Positions 1-6,527 are shown, counted from the stretch's first letter. The stretch: 7,940 bases of DNA from CAZCWM01 sp964622625 (GCA_964622625.1 CAZUUQ010000113.1:1-7940); one strand, 5' to 3'. Numbers and translations: made by a program. Notes: generated by a model from the letters alone, not told the origin.

Positions 1-50
1 GGCGGCAGGCCCCCCTTGTGCGTTCATGCCCTCGTTGCCGCGTTCCTGCG

Positions 51-81
51 TTGCTGGAATCTGACCTGTCGAGGGTACACT
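51..81 (+). promoter_or_regulatory. Possible sigma70-type promoter of hflX
   Basis: A -10-like TACACT lies at 76-81, preceded by GG, and a TTGCTG that could serve as a -35 lies at 51-56. The 19-nt spacer is longer than ideal. It would give a leader of roughly 45 nt before the hflX start at 134. The rest of 1-133 shows no supportable gene. Support comes mainly from similar G(G/C)TANNCT boxes ahead of other genes in this window. No start-site data are available, so this is a pattern-based call. Confidence 0.4.
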
Positions 82-133
82 GCCGCAGACGTCGGACACC
101 CTGTGATCAACCTTCCGTGCAAGGTCCTACTTC

Positions 134-1462
134 GTGGAAACGCTGCCCCGCGAGCAACTGTCGGTCACCAGTGAACGGGCGATCCTTGTCGCGGCCCTGC
201 TGCCCGGCCGGGTCGCCGACCCCAACGATCCCCTGGCAGAGCTGCGCGCCCTGGCCGACACCGCCGGGGCCGTGGTCGCCGATGAACTGATGCAGAAGCT
301 CCAGCACCCGGTGGCCGGCACGTTCATCGGCACGGGCAAGGTCCAGGAACTGGCCGAGATGGTCAAGGCCCACGATGCCGACGTCGTGGTCTTCGACAAT
401 GATCTGTCGCCGTCGCAGATCGGCAACATCGAGGAGGTCGTGGCCTGCAAGGTGCTCGACCGCAGCGAGCTGATCCTGGACATCTTCGCCGCCCGGGCCC
501 GCACGCACGAGGCCCGCCTTCAGGTCGAACTGGCGCAGCTCGAGTACACCTACCCGCGTCTGCGGGCGATGTGGTCGCACCTGGAGCGGATCGTCGGCGG
601 CGCGCCCACCGGCATCGGCACGCGCGGCCCCGGCGAGCAGCAGCTCGAGATCGACCGCCGCATCGTCCAGCGAAAGAAGGCCGAGCTGAAACGCGAGATC
701 ACCCGCATCCAGGGGCGCAAAGCCCGCGAGGTCGCCGCCCGCAATGTCGATCATTTTTCCGTCGGACTCGTCGGCTACACCAACGCGGGCAAGAGCACGC
801 TCTTCAACACGGCCACCGACGGCGGGGCCTATGCCGACGACAAGCTCTTCGCCACGCTTTCCACGCGGACGCGCAAATGGTCGCTGGGCGGCGGCGACGA
901 GGTGATGCTTTCAGACACCGTCGGCTTCGTGCGCGAGCTGCCGCACCATCTGGTGGCCAGCTTCCGGGCCACGCTGGAGGAGGCGATCCACTGCCACCTG
1001 CTGCTGGTGGTGCTCGACGTGGCCCATCCGCGGGCGCCGCAGCAGCTTGAGACGGTGATGCGCGTGCTCGATGAAATCGGCGCCACGGTCCAGCCGCGCC
1101 TGCTGGTACTCAACAAGATTGACGCCCTGGAGCACAATGCCGACCTGCTGGCCATGCGGAGTGAACATCCCGACGCCGTGGCCATCAGCGCCAGGACGGG
1201 TGTCGGCATGGACCAGCTCGTCGAGCGCGTCCGGGCCGCCCTGCACGGCACGATGAAGCGGCTGACGCTGTCGCTGCCGGTTCACGACGGCAAGACCATC
1301 AGTTATCTCGAGAGCCGGGCCCAGGTGCTGGCGCGCGAATACCTCGACACCCACGTGCGTCTGACCGTCCGCATCGGGGCCCGGCAGCTTGACGAACTTG
1401 CGGCCATGGGAGCGGCTGTCACCATCGAGCAGCCGTCCGGCCGCGTCGAAGCCGACGGCTAG
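134..1462 (+). CDS. hflX: HflX family ribosome-associated GTPase
   Basis: HflX binds the 50S/70S ribosome and uses GTP to split stalled or stress-inactivated ribosomes in the cytoplasm; in several bacteria it affects tolerance to ribosome-targeting antibiotics (family knowledge). The 442-residue protein has the usual layout. The N-terminal HflX domain carries GTGKVQEL (66-73), and the linker carries GTRGPGE (162-168) followed by a long charged helix. The GTPase domain shows G1 GYTNAGKST (214-222), G3 DTVGF (261-265), G4 NKID (327-330) and G5 ISA (351-353). A C-terminal domain of about 80 residues follows. The switch I segment reads LFATLSTRTRKW rather than the commoner LFATLDPTTR. The start is GTG at 134, with AAGG at 121-124 placed 9 nt upstream; no better in-frame start was seen. 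It is the first gene of a likely three-gene run, 36 nt ahead of an ADP-ribosylglycohydrolase gene. The identification is secure; the exact start is less so. Confidence 0.96.
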   Translation: METLPREQLSVTSERAILVAALLPGRVADPNDPLAELRALADTAGAVVADELMQKLQHPVAGTFIGTGKVQELAEMVKAHDADVVVFDNDLSPSQIGNIEEVVACKVLDRSELILDIFAARARTHEARLQVELAQLEYTYPRLRAMWSHLERIVGGAPTGIGTRGPGEQQLEIDRRIVQRKKAELKREITRIQGRKAREVAARNVDHFSVGLVGYTNAGKSTLFNTATDGGAYADDKLFATLSTRTRKWSLGGGDEVMLSDTVGFVRELPHHLVASFRATLEEAIHCHLLLVVLDVAHPRAPQQLETVMRVLDEIGATVQPRLLVLNKIDALEHNADLLAMRSEHPDAVAISARTGVGMDQLVERVRAALHGTMKRLTLSLPVHDGKTISYLESRAQVLAREYLDTHVRLTVRIGARQLDELAAMGAAVTIEQPSGRVEADG

Positions 1463-1465
1463 ACT
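1458..1465 (+). promoter_or_regulatory. Possible -10 box overlapping the hflX stop
   Basis: GCTAGACT at 1458-1465 is identical to the -10 octamer proposed for proA, and the hflX stop codon TAG (1460-1462) lies inside it. It sits 33 nt before the next start. No convincing -35 hexamer is visible at 16-18 nt, so it may be chance or a weak internal promoter that lets the two downstream genes be expressed without hflX. Confidence 0.25.
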
Positions 1466-1498
1466 TTCATCCACGCGATCACCCCAGGAGCCCGCCCC

Positions 1499-2584
1499 GT
1501 GGCCTACCCCGCTTCGCCCGATCTGCAAGGACTGATCGACAGTCTCAAGCACTACACCGCCCTGAAGCACGAATACGGCAGCAAAGGGATCGAGCCGAAA
1601 CTGCGCCGTGCGGAAAAGGCGCTGTCCTCCGTGTTGCGTGAGATCAAGGCGCTGCCCGAGGACCGCAAGCTCGCCGCCGCCGAGCCGAACGGCCTCAAGG
1701 CGATTCAGACCCTGCGTCCCAGGGGGCCGCGGCGGTTGTGGGAACGCTACGATTCCAGGCAGTATCCCCAACGCATGGCCGGCGCGCTGCAGGCCCGCTG
1801 TGCCGGCAACATCCTGGGCGCGATCGTCGAGATATACCCCATCTGGCGCATGAAGCATGTCGCCCGACTCTGCGGTGACACCTTTCCGCCCACGCGCTAC
1901 TGGTCGCGCTCGGCCACGCCGTTCAACCAACGGTACCAAACCTTCATCTGCGAGAACTACACCCGGTCCAAACTCAACGGCGTGCCCGTGGATGACGACC
2001 TGGCGTACACGCAGATCGGCCTGCTGATCCTCGAACAGTACGGCCCGGACTTCACGACNNNNNNNNNNNNNNNNNNNNNNNNNNNNNNNNNNNNNNNNNN
2101 NNNNNNNNNNNNNNNNNNNNNNNNNNNNNNNNNNNNNNNNNNNNNNNNNNNNNNNNNNGAGATCCCCCGCGACTGCACGCTGGCCCGCGACGTGCGCTGG
2201 GCGTTGAAGATCGGCCCGAAGATCAGGGACTACAAACAGGCTCGCGATGCCGTGGACAAACGCTTCGACGGCATGCACCCGGTGCACACCAACAACAACG
2301 CATGCCTGACGATCTTCGGCCTGTTCATCGGCGGCAGGGATGTCACCAAGGTGATCGGTCAGACGGTGGCCATGGGCCTGGACAACGACTGCACCGCCGC
2401 GACGGCCGGCAGCATCGTCGGCGCGGTCGTCGGGAGCAAGGGCGTCCCCGCCCACTGGACGCGCGGCTTCAACAACACCATGCACAGCTACCTCAACGGC
2501 CATCCGAAGTTCAAGATCGACGACCTGCTACGCCGCTTCGCGGCCCAGGCGAAAGCCATCCACAAACAGGGCAACGGGCAATGA
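1499..2584 (+). CDS. ADP-ribosylglycohydrolase family protein (interrupted by assembly gap)
   Basis: This family removes ADP-ribose from proteins or small molecules using a two-metal (Mg) centre, as in DraG and ARH1/ARH3 (family knowledge); the substrate here is unknown. The signature regions are visible. A core-start helix, GALQARCAGNILGAIVE, covers 95-111. An acidic metal-binding cluster DDD lies at 165-167, inside VPVDDDLAYTQIGLLILEQY. HTNNNACL is at 263-270, and the second metal-binding block, GLDNDCTAATAGSIVGA, covers 293-309 (D295, D297). About 90 residues precede the core and resemble nothing I recognise; they are charged and probably helical. Codons 187-220 fall in 100 N, so the stated 361 residues are nominal. 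Long-form relatives usually have about 100 or more residues between the YGPDFT and IP-R segments, so real sequence is probably missing. The GTG start at 1499 has AGGAG (1486-1490) 8 nt upstream. The stop overlaps the next gene's ATG (ATGA). Confidence 0.88.
   Translation: MAYPASPDLQGLIDSLKHYTALKHEYGSKGIEPKLRRAEKALSSVLREIKALPEDRKLAAAEPNGLKAIQTLRPRGPRRLWERYDSRQYPQRMAGALQARCAGNILGAIVEIYPIWRMKHVARLCGDTFPPTRYWSRSATPFNQRYQTFICENYTRSKLNGVPVDDDLAYTQIGLLILEQYGPDFTXXXXXXXXXXXXXXXXXXXXXXXXXXXXXXXXXXEIPRDCTLARDVRWALKIGPKIRDYKQARDAVDKRFDGMHPVHTNNNACLTIFGLFIGGRDVTKVIGQTVAMGLDNDCTAATAGSIVGAVVGSKGVPAHWTRGFNNTMHSYLNGHPKFKIDDLLRRFAAQAKAIHKQGNGQ
2059..2158. other. Assembly gap of 100 N
   Basis: Exactly 100 undetermined bases lie inside the ADP-ribosylglycohydrolase gene. 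A round 100 is a conventional placeholder for a scaffold gap of unknown size. The frame happens to stay open across it (codon 221 resumes at 2159), but this would occur by chance one time in three and says nothing about the true length. Confidence 0.97.
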
Positions 2585-3363
2585 AGCCGCCATCGGAAAG
2601 CACCGAGAGTCAGGCGGCCATCGGACAGTTGGCCCAGGGACTGCGCGATGCGGGCGTCCGGCAGGGGGGGGCGATTCTGGTCCACTGCTCGCTGCGCAGT
2701 CTCGGCCATGTGGTCGGTGGGGCGGAGACCGTGATCGACGGCCTGCGGACCGCGCTCGGACCCGAAGGCACGCTGATGATGTGCGCCCACAGTTATGCCA
2801 CGGTCAATCCGCGGCAGCCGGTGTTCGACGTGCGCGAGACGCCCTCGTGCGTGGGGCTGATTCCGGAAGTGTTCCGCAAACAGCCCGGCGTGCAGCGCAG
2901 CGTGCATCCGACGCATTCGGTCTGCGGCCAGGGACCGCGCGCCGACGCACTGCTCGGCACGCACGACCGCGACCGCACGCCGGCCGGTCCGCAGTCGCCC
3001 TACCGCCGTGTGAGCGAGGTGCGGGGCCAGATCGTCATGCTCGGTTGCGGGCTCAAACCGAACACGTCGATGCACGGCGTCGAGGAACTGGTCGAGCCGC
3101 CGTATCTGTTTCTCGACCAGCCTGTGAACTACGAGCTGCGCTATGCCGACGGCCGTCAGCGCGCCGTCAGCCACCGCGTGCATGATTTCAAGGGCTGGCG
3201 GCAGCGGTACGACCGCGTCGACCAGGTGCTGCGCGGTGATGAGCTGCGCAAGGGCCGCGTGTTCGGCGCCGACGTGTGGGTGATCGACGCGGCCGCGTTG
3301 TGGGCCCGAGCCGAAGCGAAGCTGCGGGAGGATCCGCTGTTTTTCGTGGAGCGCACGGAGTGA
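2581..3363 (+). CDS. AAC(3) family N-acetyltransferase
   Basis: This gene belongs to the aminoglycoside 3-N-acetyltransferase fold family (COG2746, YokD-like). These enzymes transfer acetyl from acetyl-CoA to an amine. Many chromosomal members have no proven antibiotic substrate, so resistance should not be assumed. The 260-residue protein shows the family's blocks in order: VHCSLRSLG (34-42), GGAETVIDGL (46-55), GPEGTLMM (60-67), FDVRETPS (82-89), RSVHPTHSV (106-114), MLGCG (153-157) and NTSMHGVEEL (161-170). His109 in the HPT segment is the likely catalytic base region. The position after GTLMM is Cys where family members usually have Pro. The start at 2581 overlaps the upstream stop as ATGA. 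Only a weak AGGG (2568-2571) lies 9 nt ahead, so translation is probably coupled to the preceding gene. A run of eight G lies at codons 28-31. The length (260) is typical of the family (about 260-290). Confidence 0.9.
   Translation: MKPPSESTESQAAIGQLAQGLRDAGVRQGGAILVHCSLRSLGHVVGGAETVIDGLRTALGPEGTLMMCAHSYATVNPRQPVFDVRETPSCVGLIPEVFRKQPGVQRSVHPTHSVCGQGPRADALLGTHDRDRTPAGPQSPYRRVSEVRGQIVMLGCGLKPNTSMHGVEELVEPPYLFLDQPVNYELRYADGRQRAVSHRVHDFKGWRQRYDRVDQVLRGDELRKGRVFGADVWVIDAAALWARAEAKLREDPLFFVERTE
2664..2671 (+). repeat. G8 homopolymer within the AAC(3) gene
   Basis: Eight consecutive G occur at codons 28-31 of the acetyltransferase gene (Q-G-G-A). It is the longest homopolymer I see in the window. 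A one-base slip would frameshift the protein almost from its start. It may simply reflect adjacent GGG glycine codons in a GC-rich genome. Confidence 0.9.
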
Positions 3364-3376
3364 GGCCGCCTCGGTC

Positions 3377-3406
3377 ATGCCCCCCGCCAAATAAGCGGTC
3401 GGGCAT
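3377..3406 (+). terminator. Hairpin, possible terminator between convergent genes
   Basis: ATGCCC-C-CCGC (3377-3387) pairs with GCGG-TC-GGGCAT (3395-3406), giving 6 + 4 base pairs around a small internal loop, with the 7-nt loop CAAATAA. The + strand continues with only a short T stretch (3406-3408), so intrinsic termination would be weak. Its position 13 nt after the AAC(3) stop and 42 nt beyond the end of moxR suits a shared terminator for the two converging units. The remaining bases up to 3448 contain no recognisable gene. Confidence 0.5.
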
Positions 3407-3448
3407 TTCCCGGATCCCTCGGTACCCGATCCCCTCGTCCTTTCCCAC

Positions 3449-4375
3449 TCACACCGGACTGCGGAGACTTTCGAGCGTCTGCCGCATGATGTGGTCGGCT
3501 GCGCGGCCGTCGGTTTCATGCGTGTAGCCGCTGATCACCACGCGGTGGGCGCAGACCGGCACCACGTTGCTGATGATGTCTTCGGGCACGACGTAATCGC
3601 GGCCGGCCATCAGGGCGGTGGCCCGGGCCGCCGTCAGCAGCGCCAGGGCGCCGCGCGTCGAGATGCCGATGCGCAACGCGGCGTGCTGCCGCGTGGCGTT
3701 GGCGATGCGCACCACGTACTCGGTCAATGACGGATCAACGCGCACCCGCGGCACCATCTCCTGCAGCTCGACCAGGGTGGTGAGCGTCATGACCGGCTCG
3801 AGCTGCGCCAGGGTCGTGCGCAGCGGATCCAGCTCCAGCACCCGCTGCTCGTCATCCGGCGCGGGGTAGCCGAGCGTCAGGCGCATGAGAAAGCGGTCGA
3901 GCTGGCTTTCGGGCAGAAAGTAGGTGCCTTCGAACTCGAAGGGGTTCTGCGTGGCGACAACGAAAAAAGGCTGGGGAAGCCTGCGGGTCTGTCCGTCGAT
4001 CGACACCTGTCCCTCGTTCATCGCCTCCAGCAGGGCCGACTGCGTGCGCGGCGTCGTGCGATTGATTTCATCGGCCAGCACCACGTTGCTGAAAATCGGA
4101 CCGGGTTTGAATACGAACTCGCTGTGATGCTGGTCCCAGATGGTGACGCCCAGCACATCCGAGGGCAGCATGTCGGGCGTCATCTGGAGCCGGCTGATCT
4201 TGCCGTCGAGGCTGCGCGCGATCGCGGTGGCCAGAATCGTCTTGCCCACGCCGGGCACGTCCTCGATCAGCGCATGCCCCCGCGCCAGCAGACAGACGAG
4301 CACCTTGTCGATGGCCGCCTGATTGCCCAGAAAGACCTTCTGGACGTTGGCCCGCAGTTGATCAAGCTGCTGCAT
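3449..4375 (-). CDS. moxR: MoxR family AAA+ ATPase
   Basis: MoxR ATPases act as chaperone-like factors that help assemble or activate partner protein complexes, often together with DUF58 and von Willebrand A-domain proteins (family knowledge). The 308-residue protein is full length for the family. It has Walker A DVPGVGKT (39-46), Walker B NVVLADEINR (97-106) and sensor 1 VVATQNP (139-145). The hallmark FEGTYFLPESQLDRF lies at 148-162, and a sensor 2 region GISTRG at 237-242 is followed by the C-terminal lid. The ATG start has GGAGG (complement of 4384-4388) 8 nt upstream. The gene is divergent from cdaA and convergent with the acetyltransferase gene. No DUF58, VWA or transglutaminase-like partner follows it on its own strand, so it stands alone here. 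The function of this particular member cannot be read from context. Confidence 0.95.
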   Translation of the reverse strand: MQQLDQLRANVQKVFLGNQAAIDKVLVCLLARGHALIEDVPGVGKTILATAIARSLDGKISRLQMTPDMLPSDVLGVTIWDQHHSEFVFKPGPIFSNVVLADEINRTTPRTQSALLEAMNEGQVSIDGQTRRLPQPFFVVATQNPFEFEGTYFLPESQLDRFLMRLTLGYPAPDDEQRVLELDPLRTTLAQLEPVMTLTTLVELQEMVPRVRVDPSLTEYVVRIANATRQHAALRIGISTRGALALLTAARATALMAGRDYVVPEDIISNVVPVCAHRVVISGYTHETDGRAADHIMRQTLESLRSPV

Positions 4376-4426
4376 GCGTGGCGCCTCCGGCAGCGGACGT
4401 GGGACTCGGCCGCCGCCCGGCCGGTC

Positions 4427-4434
4427 AGTATAGC
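4427..4434 (-). promoter_or_regulatory. Possible -10 box of moxR
   Basis: On the minus strand the bases read GCTATACT; TATACT is one base from the consensus TATAAT. It would place transcription start near 4420 and leave a leader of about 45 nt before the moxR ATG. No clear -35 hexamer stands at the standard distance. A 6-bp stem (4407-4412 with 4418-4423) would lie at or just after the start site. Confidence 0.4.
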
Positions 4435-4499
4435 CCGCCTCAGCGGCGCAGCCTTCCGATAACAGCCCCCAGCCGATGCGGCAGCGTGGTCGACCCGAT

Positions 4500-4510
4500 C
4501 GGCCTTGCGG
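4500..4510 (+). repeat. 11-bp direct repeat, copy 1, in the moxR/cdaA divergent region
   Basis: CGGCCTTGCGG occurs here and again at 4562-4572. This copy also opens a small inverted repeat: CGGCC (4500-4504) and GGCCG (4509-4513) around TTGC. It lies 25-35 bp upstream of the proposed cdaA -10 box, where an activator or repressor could sit. Whether it is a regulatory site is inference; the exact repetition is directly seen. Confidence 0.55.
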
Positions 4511-4532
4511 CCGTCCGGCACGACTGGCCGAT

Positions 4533-4540
4533 GGTATCCT
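4533..4540 (+). promoter_or_regulatory. Possible -10 box of cdaA-cdaR
   Basis: GGTATCCT resembles the GG-TACACT and GC-TAGACT boxes ahead of hflX and proA. No good -35 is present at 16-18 nt; TTGCGG at 4505-4510 is too far (24 nt). If real, transcription would start near 4547, about 40 nt before the GTG start chosen for cdaA. Confidence 0.35.
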
Positions 4541-4561
4541 TTACCTGACGGGATCGACAGG

Positions 4562-4572
4562 CGGCCTTGCGG
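4562..4572 (+). repeat. 11-bp direct repeat, copy 2, in the moxR/cdaA divergent region
   Basis: This is the second exact copy of CGGCCTTGCGG, 62 bp (about six helical turns) after the first and on the other side of the proposed -10 box. It contains the TTG at 4567 that would otherwise be the most upstream possible cdaA start. Confidence 0.55.
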
Positions 4573-4587
4573 TACGGCGGTGTGCAC

Positions 4588-5448
4588 GTGAATTCATTTG
4601 AGCGGCTCAATCAGCTTTCCCACCGGCTCCTGGGCTATCGCCAGGAATGGCTCGAAGTGGCCGTCGAACTGGCCATCATCTGGGTCGTCGTCTATGCCGT
4701 CGTGCGCTTTCTGCGGGGCACGCGCGGCGCCCGCGTCATCAAGGGGCTGGCCCTGGTGCTGGTCATCGCCACGCTCGTGTTTCAGGTCGTGGCCGTCGAA
4801 AACGCGTTCTCACGCCTGCAGTTTCTGTATCGCAATTTCCTGACCTTCATCACCCTGGCGATGGTGATCGTGTTCCAGCCGGAGCTGCGCCGCGCCCTGA
4901 CGCGCCTGGGCGAGACGCGGTTCTTCCCGGTGACGCGCATGCGGCGATCGCACGTCATCGAGCAGATCGTCGCTTCGGTGACCTACATGAGCAAGAACAA
5001 GATCGGCGGTCTGATCGCCATAGAGCGCGAGGTGGGACTCGGCGGCCTGACGGAGGCGGGCACCCCCCTGGACGCCCGCATCAGCAAGGAGCTGCTGAAC
5101 ACCATCTTCTGGCCGGGCAGCGCGCTGCACGACCTGGGGGTGGTTGTGCGCGGCGACCGTGTGGTGGCCGCCGGCGTGCAGTTCCCCATGGCCGAGGGCG
5201 AACACTTTTCCACCGAACTGGGCTCGCGCCACCGCGCGGCCATCGGCCTCAGTCAGGAGTGCGACGCCCTGGTGGTCGTCATCAGCGAGGAGACCGGCAC
5301 CATCAGCCTGGCCGAACGCGGCCAGATGGTGCGCAACCTCTCGCCCGAAGCTCTGCGCAGCGAATTGACCCGCGGCCTGGGCAAGACGCCCATGTCCGTG
5401 GAAAGCGACGCCGACAAGCTCGGCATCGATCCCCGCGAAGCGGCTTAG
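4588..5448 (+). CDS. cdaA: CdaA-type membrane diadenylate cyclase (DLG motif variant)
   Basis: CdaA (YbbP, DacA) condenses two ATP into cyclic di-AMP, a messenger controlling potassium, osmolyte and cell-wall balance (family knowledge). The protein of about 286 residues has three hydrophobic segments (roughly 21-42, 50-70 and 78-97). A cytoplasmic DAC domain follows, with GGLIAIERE (140-148), a pre-catalytic ISKELLNTIF (165-174), RHR (214-216) and SEETG (233-237). The usual DGA triad is D-L-G here (182-184), with the metal-binding Asp kept, and the residue before RHR is Ser rather than the usual Thr. Activity is therefore likely but not certain. Starts: GTG 4588 (GGCGG at 4576-4580, 7 nt upstream) gives a natural MNSFERL N-terminus. 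GTG 4582 and TTG 4567 are in-frame alternatives, and the ribosome binding sites are all weak. The cdaR gene follows after 29 nt, the usual partner order. Confidence 0.9.
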   Translation: MNSFERLNQLSHRLLGYRQEWLEVAVELAIIWVVVYAVVRFLRGTRGARVIKGLALVLVIATLVFQVVAVENAFSRLQFLYRNFLTFITLAMVIVFQPELRRALTRLGETRFFPVTRMRRSHVIEQIVASVTYMSKNKIGGLIAIEREVGLGGLTEAGTPLDARISKELLNTIFWPGSALHDLGVVVRGDRVVAAGVQFPMAEGEHFSTELGSRHRAAIGLSQECDALVVVISEETGTISLAERGQMVRNLSPEALRSELTRGLGKTPMSVESDADKLGIDPREAA

Positions 5449-5477
5449 ACAGCGCCCCCGGCGAACGTGACGCAGCC

Positions 5478-6515
5478 ATGATGAAATTCAGCGATCTCTG
5501 GCACCGCATCGAAACCGGCGTGATCGTCACGTTCATCACCGTGCTGATCTGGCTGTTCGCCGAGGGCGAGAGCGTACGCACCGACTCGGTGGCCGTCACG
5601 CTGCGGTTCGTCGCGCCCGTGGGCCAGACGGTGGCCGTCAGTCCGCGGCAGGAGCAGATCCGCCTCACGTACCGTTCTTCCACCCGTCAGCAGCAGCGCT
5701 TTCAGGAACGCCTGCGCGAACCGCTGGATATCATTGTTGAACCGGACCCGGAACGCCCGCTGCGGTCGATCTCGCTGCGTGACCGGCTGCGCAGCCACCC
5801 CAGCGTGGACGGGCAGGGCATCGAACTGGTGACGGTCGATCCCGAGGCCCTGCTGGTTCGCGCGCAGAAGCTCACGCAGGTGAGCATGGCCGTGGCCGTG
5901 GTCCCCGGCAGCATTCGTCTGAGCGGATCGGCGGTGGTGAGCCCGGCCCAGGTGGAGGTGCTGGTCCCCGAAGCCGACGCCGAAGCGGCGGGGCGGGCCC
6001 GCGTCGAGGTGCAGCTCGATCAGATGGCCGCCGACCTGACGCCGGGCCAGTCGCACACCCTGATGCTGCCGGTGACCCTGCCGCCGACCCTGCCGCCCGA
6101 AGCCTCCGCCAACCCGGCACAGGTCGAAGTCACCTTCACGCCCGCCAGCCGCGCCCAGGCTCTCACCCTGCCGCACGTGCGCATCATGATCCAGGCGCCG
6201 CCGCGACTGCTGGGGCGCTACGAAGTGCGCCTGCGCGACGACATGCTGGTCCTGCCCGAGCCGATCGAGATCGTCGGGCCGTCGGAGAAAGTCGAAGTGC
6301 TGCGGGCGGCCCCGGACGCGGTGGTGGCCGTGCTGCGTTTCACGGCCGAGGAACTGGCCAGCGGCATCCAGTCCAAGACGGTGGAGCTCAATCTGCCCGA
6401 AGGCGTCAGCGCCCGTACCGTGCCGCCGCGGGTCAACTTCGACATCATCGACCGCCAGAGCGCTGCCCCGCCGGCGTCCGCACCGGCCGCCCCCGCGCCT
6501 CCGGCCGGGCCGTGA
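5478..6515 (+). CDS. cdaR: CdaR-like YbbR-domain protein
   Basis: CdaR is a membrane-anchored protein whose YbbR domains lie outside the membrane and which modulates CdaA (family knowledge). The 345-residue product starts with a short cytoplasmic stretch and one hydrophobic segment (about 14-28). Three beta-rich, weakly similar regions follow (about 30-130, 131-225 and 232-327), each ending in a segment of the type VEV-F or VNFDI, as expected for YbbR repeats. The last 19 residues (327-345) are almost entirely Ala, Pro and Ser, a probable disordered tail. There are two adjacent ATG codons (5478 and 5481). No strong ribosome binding site is seen, so coupling to cdaA translation is plausible. 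Sequence conservation in this family is low, so the call rests on topology, repeat style and position directly behind cdaA. The glmM gene often found next in Firmicutes is absent here; proA follows instead. Confidence 0.82.
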   Translation: MMKFSDLWHRIETGVIVTFITVLIWLFAEGESVRTDSVAVTLRFVAPVGQTVAVSPRQEQIRLTYRSSTRQQQRFQERLREPLDIIVEPDPERPLRSISLRDRLRSHPSVDGQGIELVTVDPEALLVRAQKLTQVSMAVAVVPGSIRLSGSAVVSPAQVEVLVPEADAEAAGRARVEVQLDQMAADLTPGQSHTLMLPVTLPPTLPPEASANPAQVEVTFTPASRAQALTLPHVRIMIQAPPRLLGRYEVRLRDDMLVLPEPIEIVGPSEKVEVLRAAPDAVVAVLRFTAEELASGIQSKTVELNLPEGVSARTVPPRVNFDIIDRQSAAPPASAPAAPAPPAGP

Positions 6516-6527
6516 CGCGACCGGGCA

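Noticed and set aside
107..754. Minus-strand open frame at the start of the window
   Set aside because: It is antisense to the conserved N-terminal half of hflX, with no recognisable domain.
911..2503. Long minus-strand open frame antisense to hflX and the glycohydrolase gene
   Set aside because: It runs through the N gap, its product has no recognisable domain, and it mirrors strongly supported genes. Long antisense frames are expected at this GC content.
2302..2580. Upstream extension of the acetyltransferase frame to an ATG at 2302
   Set aside because: The added residues are Arg/His/Gln-rich and overlap the conserved C-terminal half of the glycohydrolase. Family homology begins after 2581, which has a normal ATGA overlap.
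2581..3363. Calling the AAC(3) homologue an aminoglycoside resistance gene
   Set aside because: Many chromosomal members of the family have no shown activity on aminoglycosides, and there is no mobile element or resistance context.
4647..5477. Extension of the cdaR frame upstream across cdaA
   Set aside because: It overlaps the conserved CdaA frame and is Arg/Gly/His-rich. The membrane anchor directly follows ATG 5478/5481.
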